Shown here one piece after another: positions 1-7,138 of a stretch of DNA of 10,188 nt. Made by a program: the position numbers and the translations under genes. The notes under the pieces are model-generated. The model was not told the origin of the DNA and did no database searches. It saw nothing but the letters and a program-made list of their open reading frames with translations. The stretch spans positions 1-10,188 of the forward strand of contig PWMM01000334.1 of NCBI GenBank assembly GCA_003558195.1. The letters run 5' to 3'. This stretch comes from Syntrophomonadaceae bacterium. GTDB taxonomy: Bacteria; Bacillota; Dethiobacteria; DTU022. The first letter of the stretch is position 1, and every line of letters begins with the position of its first letter.

Positions 1-69
1 TATTTTACACCTCTGTTTGAAAGATTAAAGGCAGCGGCTGTTAATTATTATATAAACCCAAACAGTTAA
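1..69 (+). CDS. C-terminal tail of an unidentified upstream gene (partial)
   Basis: Frame 1 is open from the window edge for 22 codons to a TAA at 67-69. The residues read YFTPLFERLKAAAVNYYINP and then NS. The mixed hydrophobic and basic composition is what a real protein tail could look like, but the fragment is too short to recognise a family. In Bacillus the genes upstream of mutS2 include zapA, cvpA and polX, so one of these is a possibility by context only. It could equally be a chance open stretch. Confidence 0.35.
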   Translation, partial: YFTPLFERLKAAAVNYYINPNS

Positions 70-227
70 TTTAAGCTGGTTTACTAAGGTTTCTAATTCT
101 TTGGTTCTGAATCGATCTGGAGGCCTGGCAAACTGGCTTTTTATGGTCAGTAAGTTATCATTTAGGTCCTGTCAAAAAAGATAGAAGCTTATGTACTAAT
201 TAAAGTTATTAAAAGGTAAGGTAAAAA
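70..227. other. intergenic region upstream of mpg
   Basis: This is an AT-rich spacer of about 160 bases. I see a weak imperfect hairpin (GCCTG/CTGGC with one T-T mismatch, 123-137) followed by five T residues (138-142), which could be a poor intrinsic terminator for the upstream gene. TAAACC (53-58) can pair with GGTTTA (78-83). A weak promoter-like pair, CTGTCA (169-174) and TACTAA (194-199), has a 19-base spacer that is longer than ideal. None of these is convincing alone. Confidence 0.3.
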
Positions 228-830
228 ATGATCATGAATGCTATTGTCCGGTCATCAATTAACCAAGCATTTCTAAATAGCAATACAGTAGAAGCTGCAC
301 GTAAGCTTCTGGGCTATACCCTGTGCCGTGAATCGGAGGAGGGTTTTGTTTCAGGCATCATAGTTGAAACCGAGGCATACCTGAGCAAAAATGATCCGGC
401 TTGCCATGCAGCAAGAGGCAAAACCAGGCGCAACCAAAGCATGTTTGGGCCTCCTGGCTTTGCTTATGTTTATTTTATCTATGGCAATCACTATTGTTTA
501 AATGTTGTAACCGGTCCCGCTGGTAAAGGCGAGGCTGTTTTAATCAGGGCGTTAGAACCGGTTGAGGGGATACCGTTGATGCAAAAACGGCGTGGCAAAA
601 AATGTCCGGTAAATAATTTAACCAGCGGCCCAGGTAAACTATGCCAGGCATTTGCTATAGGTAAAGATTTTGATGGCCATGATCTGGCTACCAAACCTTT
701 GTACCTGGAAAATAGAAATGCATTCAGAAAGTTCATACCCGTTAAAAGTACTCCACGAATAGGTATTTCAGAAGCCCGTGATAAAAGCTTGCGTTTTATT
801 ATCGAAGGAAATCAATATTTATCGAGGTGA
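228..830 (+). CDS. mpg: alkyladenine (3-methyladenine) DNA glycosylase, AAG/MPG family
   Basis: A base-excision repair enzyme that hydrolyses the N-glycosidic bond of alkylated or deaminated purines such as 3-methyladenine and hypoxanthine, leaving an abasic site. The 200-residue length is normal for bacterial members. The family signature is clear: VETEAYLSKNDPACHA contains the residues matching the human AAG catalytic glutamate (E49 here), intercalating tyrosine (Y51) and histidine (H60). The region YVYFIYGNHYCLNV (80-93) and LIRALEP (105-111) follow, then NNLTSGPGKLCQAF (129-142), the usual substrate-pocket segment. The ATG at 228 is preceded by AAGGT (217-221); an ATG at 234 is the alternative. 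The stop codon lies inside the ribosome binding site of mutS2, so the two genes are very probably co-transcribed and translationally coupled. Family assignment is secure; substrate range is inferred from the family. Confidence 0.95.
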   Translation: MIMNAIVRSSINQAFLNSNTVEAARKLLGYTLCRESEEGFVSGIIVETEAYLSKNDPACHAARGKTRRNQSMFGPPGFAYVYFIYGNHYCLNVVTGPAGKGEAVLIRALEPVEGIPLMQKRRGKKCPVNNLTSGPGKLCQAFAIGKDFDGHDLATKPLYLENRNAFRKFIPVKSTPRIGISEARDKSLRFIIEGNQYLSR

Positions 831-840
831 GCTTGATTTG
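824..840 (+). promoter_or_regulatory. ribosome binding site and TTG start of mutS2, overlapping the mpg stop
   Basis: GAGGTGA at 824-830 is a strong Shine-Dalgarno sequence and its last three bases are the mpg stop codon. Seven bases later is an in-frame TTG (838-840). The frame stays open further upstream, to a GTG at 778 inside mpg, but that site has no ribosome binding site. The TTG gives the usual MutS2 N-terminus, with the VLEFDQIRKRL motif about 11 residues in. Confidence 0.85.
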
Positions 841-3240
841 CCGGAAGTAATTACAGAACGAGAAATAAAAGTGCTGGAATTTGATCAAATCCGCAAAAGA
901 TTAGCATCCATGACAGTAAGTCCCATGGCCAAAGAAGAAGCTGAAAAACTGCTCCCATCTGCAGATTATGCAACTGTAAAGCTAAAACAACAGGAGTCCG
1001 GTGAGGGGCGCCTGCTTTGTTCAAAGAGAGCTTTCAATCCTTCCAGGGTCGAGGATATTAAGCCTTATTTAAGCAGGGCCTTAAAAGGTTCAATGCTTTC
1101 AGGAACTGAGCTTGCAGCAGTGTTAAATTTCCATAAAGCTGTACTGCGCTGGAACAAATTTTTTAAGAACAGGGATCACTGTGATCTTTACCCGTTGATG
1201 GCTGAAATATCAATGGATATATACACCTGCCAGGATTTATTAAAAGCCCTGGAGCAAACTATTGATCCAGAGGGTGTAATCCTTGACAGCGCATCTTCGA
1301 CCCTGGCATCGGTGCGTAAAAAAAAGCTTTCTTACCAGGATAAAATCAGGGAAAAACTTGATCATTATATTCGGAGTGCTAATTATCGCCGTTATCTGCA
1401 GGATGCCTTGATAACCATTCGTAGTGGCCGGTACGTTTTGCCGGTTAAACAAGAATATCGTCAGCACCTGGAAGGGGTCATACATGATCAATCATCCAGC
1501 GGGGCGACGGTTTTTATTGAACCTCTACCGGTAGTGGAAATGCAAAATGCTTTAACCTCTTTACATCGCCAGGAAGAAGCGGAAATAGAGAGAATCTTAA
1601 TTCAGTTGAGTAGTAAAGTGGCCGGTGCCGAAAGAGAATTGTTTTACAACCGTGCTCTTTACACAAGGCTTGATTCTATTGTAGCCAGGGGACGTTTAAG
1701 CATAGAAATGTCAGGAAGTGAGCCACTGTTGCTAGAACAACAAGAAACTGAGTTTAAGCTGGATCAAGCGTTCCACCCCTTGTTACAGGGAGAAAAAGTG
1801 CCTTTAGAAGTTAGTTTGGGAGGGGAGGTTAAAACACTGGTGGTTACAGGCCCCAATACCGGCGGGAAAACAGTAGCTCTTAAAACCATTGGTCTGCTGG
1901 CAATTATGATCCAAAGTGGACTACAAGTCCCAGTCGGAAGAGATACAAGATTAACTGTTTTTAAGATAATTCGAGCTGATATTGGAGACGAGCAAAGCAT
2001 TGCCCAATCTTTGAGCACTTTTTCCGGGCATATGAGAAATATAATAACCATGGTTGAGGAAGCAGGGTCCGGTTCCCTGGTTCTTTTTGACGAACTGGGC
2101 GCCGGAACAGATCCAACCGAAGGAGCAGCCCTGGCGATGGCTATTTTAGAAGAGCTTACCCATAATTGTGCTTTAACGGTTGCTACTACCCATATTAATG
2201 AGTTGAAGTTATTTGCGCAGACCAGAGATTATATGCAAAATGCCGCGATGGAGTTTGACCTGGATACCCTGGCTCCGACTTACCGCCTTATGCAGGGTAT
2301 TCCCGGGCAGAGCAATGCTTTTCATGTAGCCGGCCAGCTTGGCTTGCCTGGCAGAGTCTTAGATAAAGCCAAAAGCTATATGCATCGTTCTCATGAACAG
2401 GTTGAATCGATTATTGCGAGCCTGGTGGAAGATCAGCAGCGCTTCTCAAGAGATAGCAGACAGGCAGAGCTGGAAAAAAATAAGGCTGAATCACTCCTGG
2501 CAGAAATAGAGAAGGAACGCGTTTTGCTTCGGGCCAGGCGAGAAGATATTCTTAAGCAAGCGCGTGATGAAGCCCGGCAAATTTTAAAAGACACCAAGCA
2601 TTCTGCCGACCAATTGATAAAAGAATTGCAGGAAATTAAACAGGCGGGAACAGAAAAATCGCAAACCAGAGCAGAGCAAATCCGCAGTGAAATTAATAAA
2701 ATGCGCAGAGACACTGAACAGGAAACAAGCGAATGTGAAGTAGAAGGCCCTGCTTTGAGCAAAGATGAAATAGCAGCCGGTCAAGCAGTTTATATAAGGA
2801 GTTTAAAACAACAGGGAGAGGTTCTTTCTTTTACAAGAGATGAGGCCACAGTCCAGGTGGGTTCGATAAAGGTCAACCTGCCTATCAGTGAATTACTCAA
2901 GATGCAGGATAAAGACAAAGCAGAGAGGCAAAAAGAGGTAGACCAGGGTCACAAGTTTGCGCCTGGGAACTACAGTGTCCAAAAAGAGCCGGTATTGGGT
3001 AATTCTATTGATTTAAGAGGATTAACCCTCGATGAAGCTATTCCGCTGGTTGAAAAACACCTTGACAACTCCTACTGGGCCGGGTTGGGGCAGGTAGATT
3101 TAATTCACGGTAAAGGAACCGGCAAGCTCAAACAGGGTTTACAGGAATATTTAAAAGGACACAAGCAGGTTCGCCAGTTCCGCACTGGTTATCCGGGTGA
3201 AGGCGGGGAAGGGATTACAGTTGTTGAACTTGCACTGTAA
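838..3240 (+). CDS. mutS2: endonuclease MutS2 / ribosome-associated MutS2 ATPase
   Basis: An 800-residue MutS2, the family's usual size. The order is: an N-terminal MutS-like core and lever region beginning VLEFDQIRKRL; ABC-type ATPase with Walker A GPNTGGKT (338-345), the STFSGHM signature region, Walker B LVLFDE (414-419) and TTHINELK; a long charged coiled coil (about 520-634); a KOW-like small beta domain (about 646-690); and a C-terminal Smr domain with DLRG (725-728) and HGKGTG (757-762). It lacks the MutS mismatch-recognition domain. Family members have been linked to suppression of homologous recombination and, in Bacillus, to rescue of collided ribosomes, with Smr as nuclease or ribosome-binding module; which applies here cannot be told from sequence. 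All ATPase and Smr motifs are intact. It follows mpg directly and ends convergently with the PBP gene. Start chosen at TTG 838 from the ribosome binding site. Confidence 0.95.
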   Translation: MPEVITEREIKVLEFDQIRKRLASMTVSPMAKEEAEKLLPSADYATVKLKQQESGEGRLLCSKRAFNPSRVEDIKPYLSRALKGSMLSGTELAAVLNFHKAVLRWNKFFKNRDHCDLYPLMAEISMDIYTCQDLLKALEQTIDPEGVILDSASSTLASVRKKKLSYQDKIREKLDHYIRSANYRRYLQDALITIRSGRYVLPVKQEYRQHLEGVIHDQSSSGATVFIEPLPVVEMQNALTSLHRQEEAEIERILIQLSSKVAGAERELFYNRALYTRLDSIVARGRLSIEMSGSEPLLLEQQETEFKLDQAFHPLLQGEKVPLEVSLGGEVKTLVVTGPNTGGKTVALKTIGLLAIMIQSGLQVPVGRDTRLTVFKIIRADIGDEQSIAQSLSTFSGHMRNIITMVEEAGSGSLVLFDELGAGTDPTEGAALAMAILEELTHNCALTVATTHINELKLFAQTRDYMQNAAMEFDLDTLAPTYRLMQGIPGQSNAFHVAGQLGLPGRVLDKAKSYMHRSHEQVESIIASLVEDQQRFSRDSRQAELEKNKAESLLAEIEKERVLLRARREDILKQARDEARQILKDTKHSADQLIKELQEIKQAGTEKSQTRAEQIRSEINKMRRDTEQETSECEVEGPALSKDEIAAGQAVYIRSLKQQGEVLSFTRDEATVQVGSIKVNLPISELLKMQDKDKAERQKEVDQGHKFAPGNYSVQKEPVLGNSIDLRGLTLDEAIPLVEKHLDNSYWAGLGQVDLIHGKGTGKLKQGLQEYLKGHKQVRQFRTGYPGEGGEGITVVELAL

Positions 3241-3252
3241 AAATCCCTTCCC
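3206..3252 (+). terminator. long hairpin spanning the mutS2 stop codon
   Basis: GGGAAGGGATT (3206-3216) is perfectly complementary to AATCCCTTCCC (3242-3252). Inside it, ACAGT (3217-3221) pairs with ACTGT (3234-3238), leaving a 12-base loop and a 3-base bulge. The total of about 16 base pairs is strong. No T-run follows on either strand, so it is not a canonical intrinsic terminator. It lies in the narrow space between two convergent genes and could act as a transcript-end structure for mutS2 (protecting the 3' end) or for both transcripts. Confidence 0.5.
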
Positions 3253-3291
3253 GTTAGCTGTCAGTGTTTAACAAATAATGATCAGGTTTTA

Positions 3292-6114
3292 TTACTCCGA
3301 ACCCCTGGAGACAACCAGTAAAACCTGGCGGCCTTTTGGTACTGTTGTACCGGGTTCGGGACGCTGGGAGATCACTCTATTTCTTGAAACTTCATCACTA
3401 TATTCATGTTCCACTCTCAATACTTGAAGGCCTTCTCTGCTCAAGGCTGATTCAGCCAGGGCCTGAAAACTGCCAGTAACATCGGGAACTACCACCATGT
3501 CATTTTGCCTGCTGACTACAAGCTCACCATCTTCAGTTGCTTCTGTACTTATGTTAACTACTGCTGATTCAGAAATATCACCGTCATCAAAAATGGCTGT
3601 AAGGTAGTAGGTGTAGTCCTGGTTTAATTCGATTTCATTATCCAAGAATTGCCGGGAGTTAGAACCTAATTCAGCCACGATGGTTTCAGCGCCGCCGTTA
3701 ACCGACCTGGAAACCTCAAAACCAGTTATACCGGGCCCATCGTAGTCCCATTGTAAAGTAATGCCGTCAATAAAGACTAAGGCATTAAAATCTGGAATCT
3801 CGCTGGTTGTACTTCCCTGCTGTTCAGCCAGGTCCCTGGTTAAAGTTCTGGTAGGTAAGTCTTCCACGTCCATTGGTTTTCTGCCCGGTCCGCCTCGTGA
3901 GGACCACCTTTCATCAGTTTCGATGTAAGCTGGCCGCCTGTAAAATCTGCCATCATGCATATTACAACTGCGATTGGGGGCATTTTCTGCCAGGAAATAG
4001 TCGTAGTTAACTGCATCAGCCCTTTCACAGTCATCAGTGGCCAGTAAACCTGATCTGGCGCATACTCTTAAACGGACCAGGCCATCTGGTGTATCAAATT
4101 CCTTTATCTCAAGATCTTCGAATTCTTTTAGAAAAACTTCCCGCAGGAAAGCTGTAGAGTAGCGCCAGCCCTGCCTGATTTGACCCATTCTGGGCTCATC
4201 ATAGCCCATCCAAAAGGAGGCCACTAAATTAGGAGTATAGGCAACCAGGTATACGTCTTTCCACTCATCTGTAGTCCCGGTTTTTGCAGCTACCGGACGG
4301 TCAATTCTTAGAGACCCACCGAGATACTGAGTGACAAAATCCTGCAGGATATCATTTACTAAAAATGCGCTTTGCGGGCTGATTACCTGCTGAGGATCGA
4401 TGTTTTTTTCATAAATAGTATTTCCACCGCGATCCACTATTCTTGTAATTGTATGCAAGTCGACTTTAAGCCCGCTGTTGGCCAGCACGCTGTAAGCCTG
4501 GTTCATATCTATGGCACTAACCCCTCTGGTAAAACCGCCTAAGGTAAGGCTAAGGTTATTTTTTTCATCAGGGTGTAAGGTGCTTATGCCCATCTTTTCA
4601 GCATATTCAGATCCAACTTGTGGGCCCATTTTTTCGAAAGCCCGGATTGCCGGAATATTGTAAGATTTAAATAAAGATTCTCTAACCGGAGTCATGCCCC
4701 GGAATTCATAATCAAAGTTTTCCGGGAACCAGTCATCATTAGGCCCAATATAGGGAGAGTCATCCAGGGTTGAACCGGGACCAGCCAGCACTCCTTCTTC
4801 AAATGCCGGAGCATAAGTAATAATTGGTTTTATGGCTGAACCGGGTTGCCGTAAGGAAGCAAAACGCAACACTTCATCGATGTTTTTCTGGTATTCTCTT
4901 CCACCGCCCAGGGCTTTTATTTGACCGGTAGTAGGATCGGCAAGCACGATAGCTGCCTGGGGCTGGGCTATACCATTTTCTTCGACAACCAGTTCTTCCA
5001 CCTGGGCTTCCGTTAGAATATCATCACCGGGCGTTGAGGCAATCGTCTCCCGAACCTGGTCCATATTAACCATATAGGTTACCGGATAGAGCTCTTCATT
5101 GGCCAGGACACTTTCTACATGGTTTTGGGCAGAAGGTTCAAGGTTGGTATAAACGCGCAGGCCGCCATTATAAATGGCCCTGTATGCTTCTTCTATGGAG
5201 CCATATTCAGGCATACCGCTTAGGATGCGAATCAGCTCATTGTGAATGACGTAATCCACGTAATGGGGAAAGGGATATTCTGCCCCTTTAATTTCGGCAT
5301 AGTTCATTCTTTTATCCAGGGCTTGCTGATATTCTGCCTCTGATATGTAATCAAGCCTTCTCATGTTGTGCAATACTGTACGCATACGATTTTCAGCTTC
5401 TGCCTGGTTATCAAAAGGATTATAAAGGTTAGGTGAACGGACGGCTCCTGCCAGCATGGCTGCTTCATTCAAGTTAACTTCGCCAATGCTTTTACCAAAG
5501 TAATTTAATGCAGCAGCCTCTACTCCATAAGCCCCATTACCAAAATAAATTCGGTTCAAATATAGTTCCAGGATTTCATTTTTGCTGTACATTTGTTCCA
5601 TTTGGATAGCCAGCCATATTTCTTGAATTTTACGTTCATAGGTAGTTTCCGTGGTTAAAAAGGCATTTTGCGCCAGCTGCTGAGTGATGGTGCTGGCACC
5701 CTGGACTATTGCCCCTGCCTGAAAGTTGATATAGGCTGCACGAAGGCTGCCAACAACATCAAAACCAAAATGCTCTTCAAACCGTTCATCTTCAATAGCA
5801 ATAAAAGCTTCTATAACATGGGCAGGAATATCATCTAAGCTTACCAAAATGCGGTTTTGTTCTTCATGCATGGCGGTAACTTCTTCCCCGGAGCTATCAA
5901 AAAGGTAAGATGTTTCAACGGTTTCCAGCATTACCGGGTTGATAGGTGGAGCATCATCAATATAAGAAAAAATTACTGCAGCAGCTGCACCACCGGCAAT
6001 GAAGAATAACAGCAGTCCGATTAAAAACAAATATTTTATGAACCGAAACTTGCTTTTTGGTTTTTTAGGTTTAATAATTTTTTGTTGATCAAAAGGCAGT
6101 TTTTTCTTTGCCAA
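3292..6114 (-). CDS. class A penicillin-binding protein (bifunctional glycosyltransferase/transpeptidase) with FN3-like and PASTA C-terminus
   Basis: A 940-residue PBP1A-type enzyme that polymerises lipid II into glycan strands and cross-links peptide stems outside the membrane. A lysine-rich cytoplasmic tail is followed by one membrane anchor (about 26-51). The GT51 domain shows EDERFEEHFG (108-117, catalytic Glu108), GASTITQQLAQN (139-150), and later a YLNRIYFGNGAYG segment. The transpeptidase domain carries SAIK (426-429, nucleophile Ser426), SYN (484-486) and KTGT (611-614). A linker with Cys685, Cys696 and Cys717 leads to a fibronectin type III-like domain (about 773-857) and one PASTA domain (about 873-938). 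Start is TTG at 6114, with AGGAGG 11 bases upstream (6126-6131); the adjacent alternatives lack support. It appears monocistronic, with its own promoter. All catalytic motifs are present. It resembles PonA/PBP1a, but I do not assign a symbol because Clostridia often carry several paralogues. Confidence 0.95.
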   Translation of the reverse strand: MAKKKLPFDQQKIIKPKKPKSKFRFIKYLFLIGLLLFFIAGGAAAAVIFSYIDDAPPINPVMLETVETSYLFDSSGEEVTAMHEEQNRILVSLDDIPAHVIEAFIAIEDERFEEHFGFDVVGSLRAAYINFQAGAIVQGASTITQQLAQNAFLTTETTYERKIQEIWLAIQMEQMYSKNEILELYLNRIYFGNGAYGVEAAALNYFGKSIGEVNLNEAAMLAGAVRSPNLYNPFDNQAEAENRMRTVLHNMRRLDYISEAEYQQALDKRMNYAEIKGAEYPFPHYVDYVIHNELIRILSGMPEYGSIEEAYRAIYNGGLRVYTNLEPSAQNHVESVLANEELYPVTYMVNMDQVRETIASTPGDDILTEAQVEELVVEENGIAQPQAAIVLADPTTGQIKALGGGREYQKNIDEVLRFASLRQPGSAIKPIITYAPAFEEGVLAGPGSTLDDSPYIGPNDDWFPENFDYEFRGMTPVRESLFKSYNIPAIRAFEKMGPQVGSEYAEKMGISTLHPDEKNNLSLTLGGFTRGVSAIDMNQAYSVLANSGLKVDLHTITRIVDRGGNTIYEKNIDPQQVISPQSAFLVNDILQDFVTQYLGGSLRIDRPVAAKTGTTDEWKDVYLVAYTPNLVASFWMGYDEPRMGQIRQGWRYSTAFLREVFLKEFEDLEIKEFDTPDGLVRLRVCARSGLLATDDCERADAVNYDYFLAENAPNRSCNMHDGRFYRRPAYIETDERWSSRGGPGRKPMDVEDLPTRTLTRDLAEQQGSTTSEIPDFNALVFIDGITLQWDYDGPGITGFEVSRSVNGGAETIVAELGSNSRQFLDNEIELNQDYTYYLTAIFDDGDISESAVVNISTEATEDGELVVSRQNDMVVVPDVTGSFQALAESALSREGLQVLRVEHEYSDEVSRNRVISQRPEPGTTVPKGRQVLLVVSRGSE

Positions 6115-6125
6115 TTTAGTATTGA

Positions 6126-6159
6126 CCTCCTGAAATAATCTTCTAAATAAATTATACCA
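6126..6159 (-). promoter_or_regulatory. extended -10 promoter and ribosome binding site of the PBP gene
   Basis: On the minus strand a perfect TATAAT (6156-6151) is preceded by TGG (6159-6157), forming a TGnTATAAT extended -10 element. No good -35 hexamer lies 16-18 bases further upstream, which is typical of extended -10 promoters. Transcription would start near 6144. The AGGAGG Shine-Dalgarno (6131-6126) lies between this and the TTG start, giving a leader of about 30 bases. Confidence 0.65.
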
Positions 6160-6238
6160 CAGCCATCCAATGACTAAGCTTGTCTAATGGTTTAGCCAGG
6201 TCTTATAACAAGTTGTCTGGTAGTTAACAAGGATTTAT

Positions 6239-6849
6239 TTAAAAGGCTCCCAGGTGTTCAAATAGCGTTGTAAGGGAACCGCTGTCGGGCAATATTAATA
6301 CGCTCCCATTTATATCTTCTAATTCTATGCTTAATTCGGTTTTAAGTAGAATTAGTTCCTCATCAACTGTTTTTGTCTCTGCAATTACCATGCCCATGAC
6401 CGCTCCGCCATATCAATACCCAGTTTTGGTGGAGAAGCCTGAAAAATCAAGTCTGTCATGAAAGAAAGAGCGCTCAGGTATGAACCGGTAATAATGTTTC
6501 CCAGTTCCATAAGTGCTGACTGCTCCATTTCATCATTAGCGAAAGTTTCATCAGGCATGATCTTAATTACCAGCTTATGGGCGACGTGAAATGGTAACAC
6601 AAAAACCAAAACTAACCCTAATTCAGGACATTCGGCTTCACAAAAGGTTGCCGCTACCAAACTTTCAGGATCACTGAATGAATCTGGTACATCCTGCAAA
6701 GGAGTTATTTTTACTTCAGGAACCTGCATATTTATTTTTTGATCCTGCAGCATTGTTGAAAGAGCGGTAACTGAATTACCCACTCCGATATTAGCTAATT
6801 CTATCAATAGATCCTGTTGTTCTTCAGTTATAAATTCATTGGAGCTCAC
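6239..6849 (-). pseudogene. cheC: CheC-family chemotaxis phosphatase, interrupted by a one-base deletion
   Basis: CheC dephosphorylates CheY-P in the cytoplasm and, in Bacillus, partners CheD. Both active-site motifs are intact: D13-x3-E17-x2-N20 (DLLIELAN) and S111-x3-E115-x2-N118 (SALMELGN), each followed by a proline about 22 residues on. The first reading frame stops after 154 residues with the un-family-like tail ERSWAW (stop at 6385-6387). Moving one base at about 6406/6407 restores the expected end: DMA-GAVMGMVIAE, then LILPDSGSLTTLFEHLG, stopping at 6239-6241. The joined product is 203 residues, the normal CheC length. The likely cause is loss of one G from GCGGGAGCG, now GCGGAGCG. 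Start is GTG (6849-6847) with GGAGG at 6863-6859. No other chemotaxis gene is nearby. It may be a true pseudogene or a sequencing or assembly error. Confidence 0.85.
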
Positions 6850-7130
6850 TTTGTCATTCCTCCTTGGGAGGGTTTAAGCTACAAAAGATAATTTTATTTT
6901 AAAGACTTCATTTTAGTAAGGTAATGTTTTATAAGGTCTTGAACTATCCCCCGGAGCCTTTTATCGATTAAAAAAAAGCTTAACAAATAATGTGATTTAA
7001 TAATAACATAACTTCAAAAAAACGAATAGTAAAAACTATCAGCAGGATTTTATTTTAGATTCAGGTTTGACTAAAAATGAGGAACGGGGCTTTTAGCTAA
7101 GGAGAACTTGAATTGTTTCTTGATTACAGG
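6850..7130. other. AT-rich intergenic region upstream of cheC and the candidate RNA
   Basis: About 280 bases with no supported gene. It must hold the cheC promoter on the minus strand, but I find no convincing -35/-10 pair or SigD-type element there. On the plus strand TTGACT (7067-7072) is a reasonable -35, but the -10 at the right distance (around TTTTAG, 7091-7096) is poor. A small hairpin ATAGT-aaaa-ACTAT lies at 7026-7039. AAGGAG at 7099-7104 resembles a Shine-Dalgarno sequence, but the next start-like codon (TTG 7108) is only three bases away. Confidence 0.4.
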
Positions 7131-7138
7131 CAAAGAAG

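Noticed and set aside
123..142. Intrinsic terminator upstream of mpg
   Set aside because: The stem is only five positions with a mismatch; the T-run alone is not enough to call it as a separate feature.
2433..2784. Minus-strand open frames opposite the mutS2 coiled coil
   Set aside because: Serine-, cysteine- and phenylalanine-rich translations are typical shadows of a charged coiled coil on the other strand.
6385..6410. Programmed -1 frameshift in cheC
   Set aside because: No slippery heptamer or downstream stem-loop is present at the junction; a simple base loss explains the break better.
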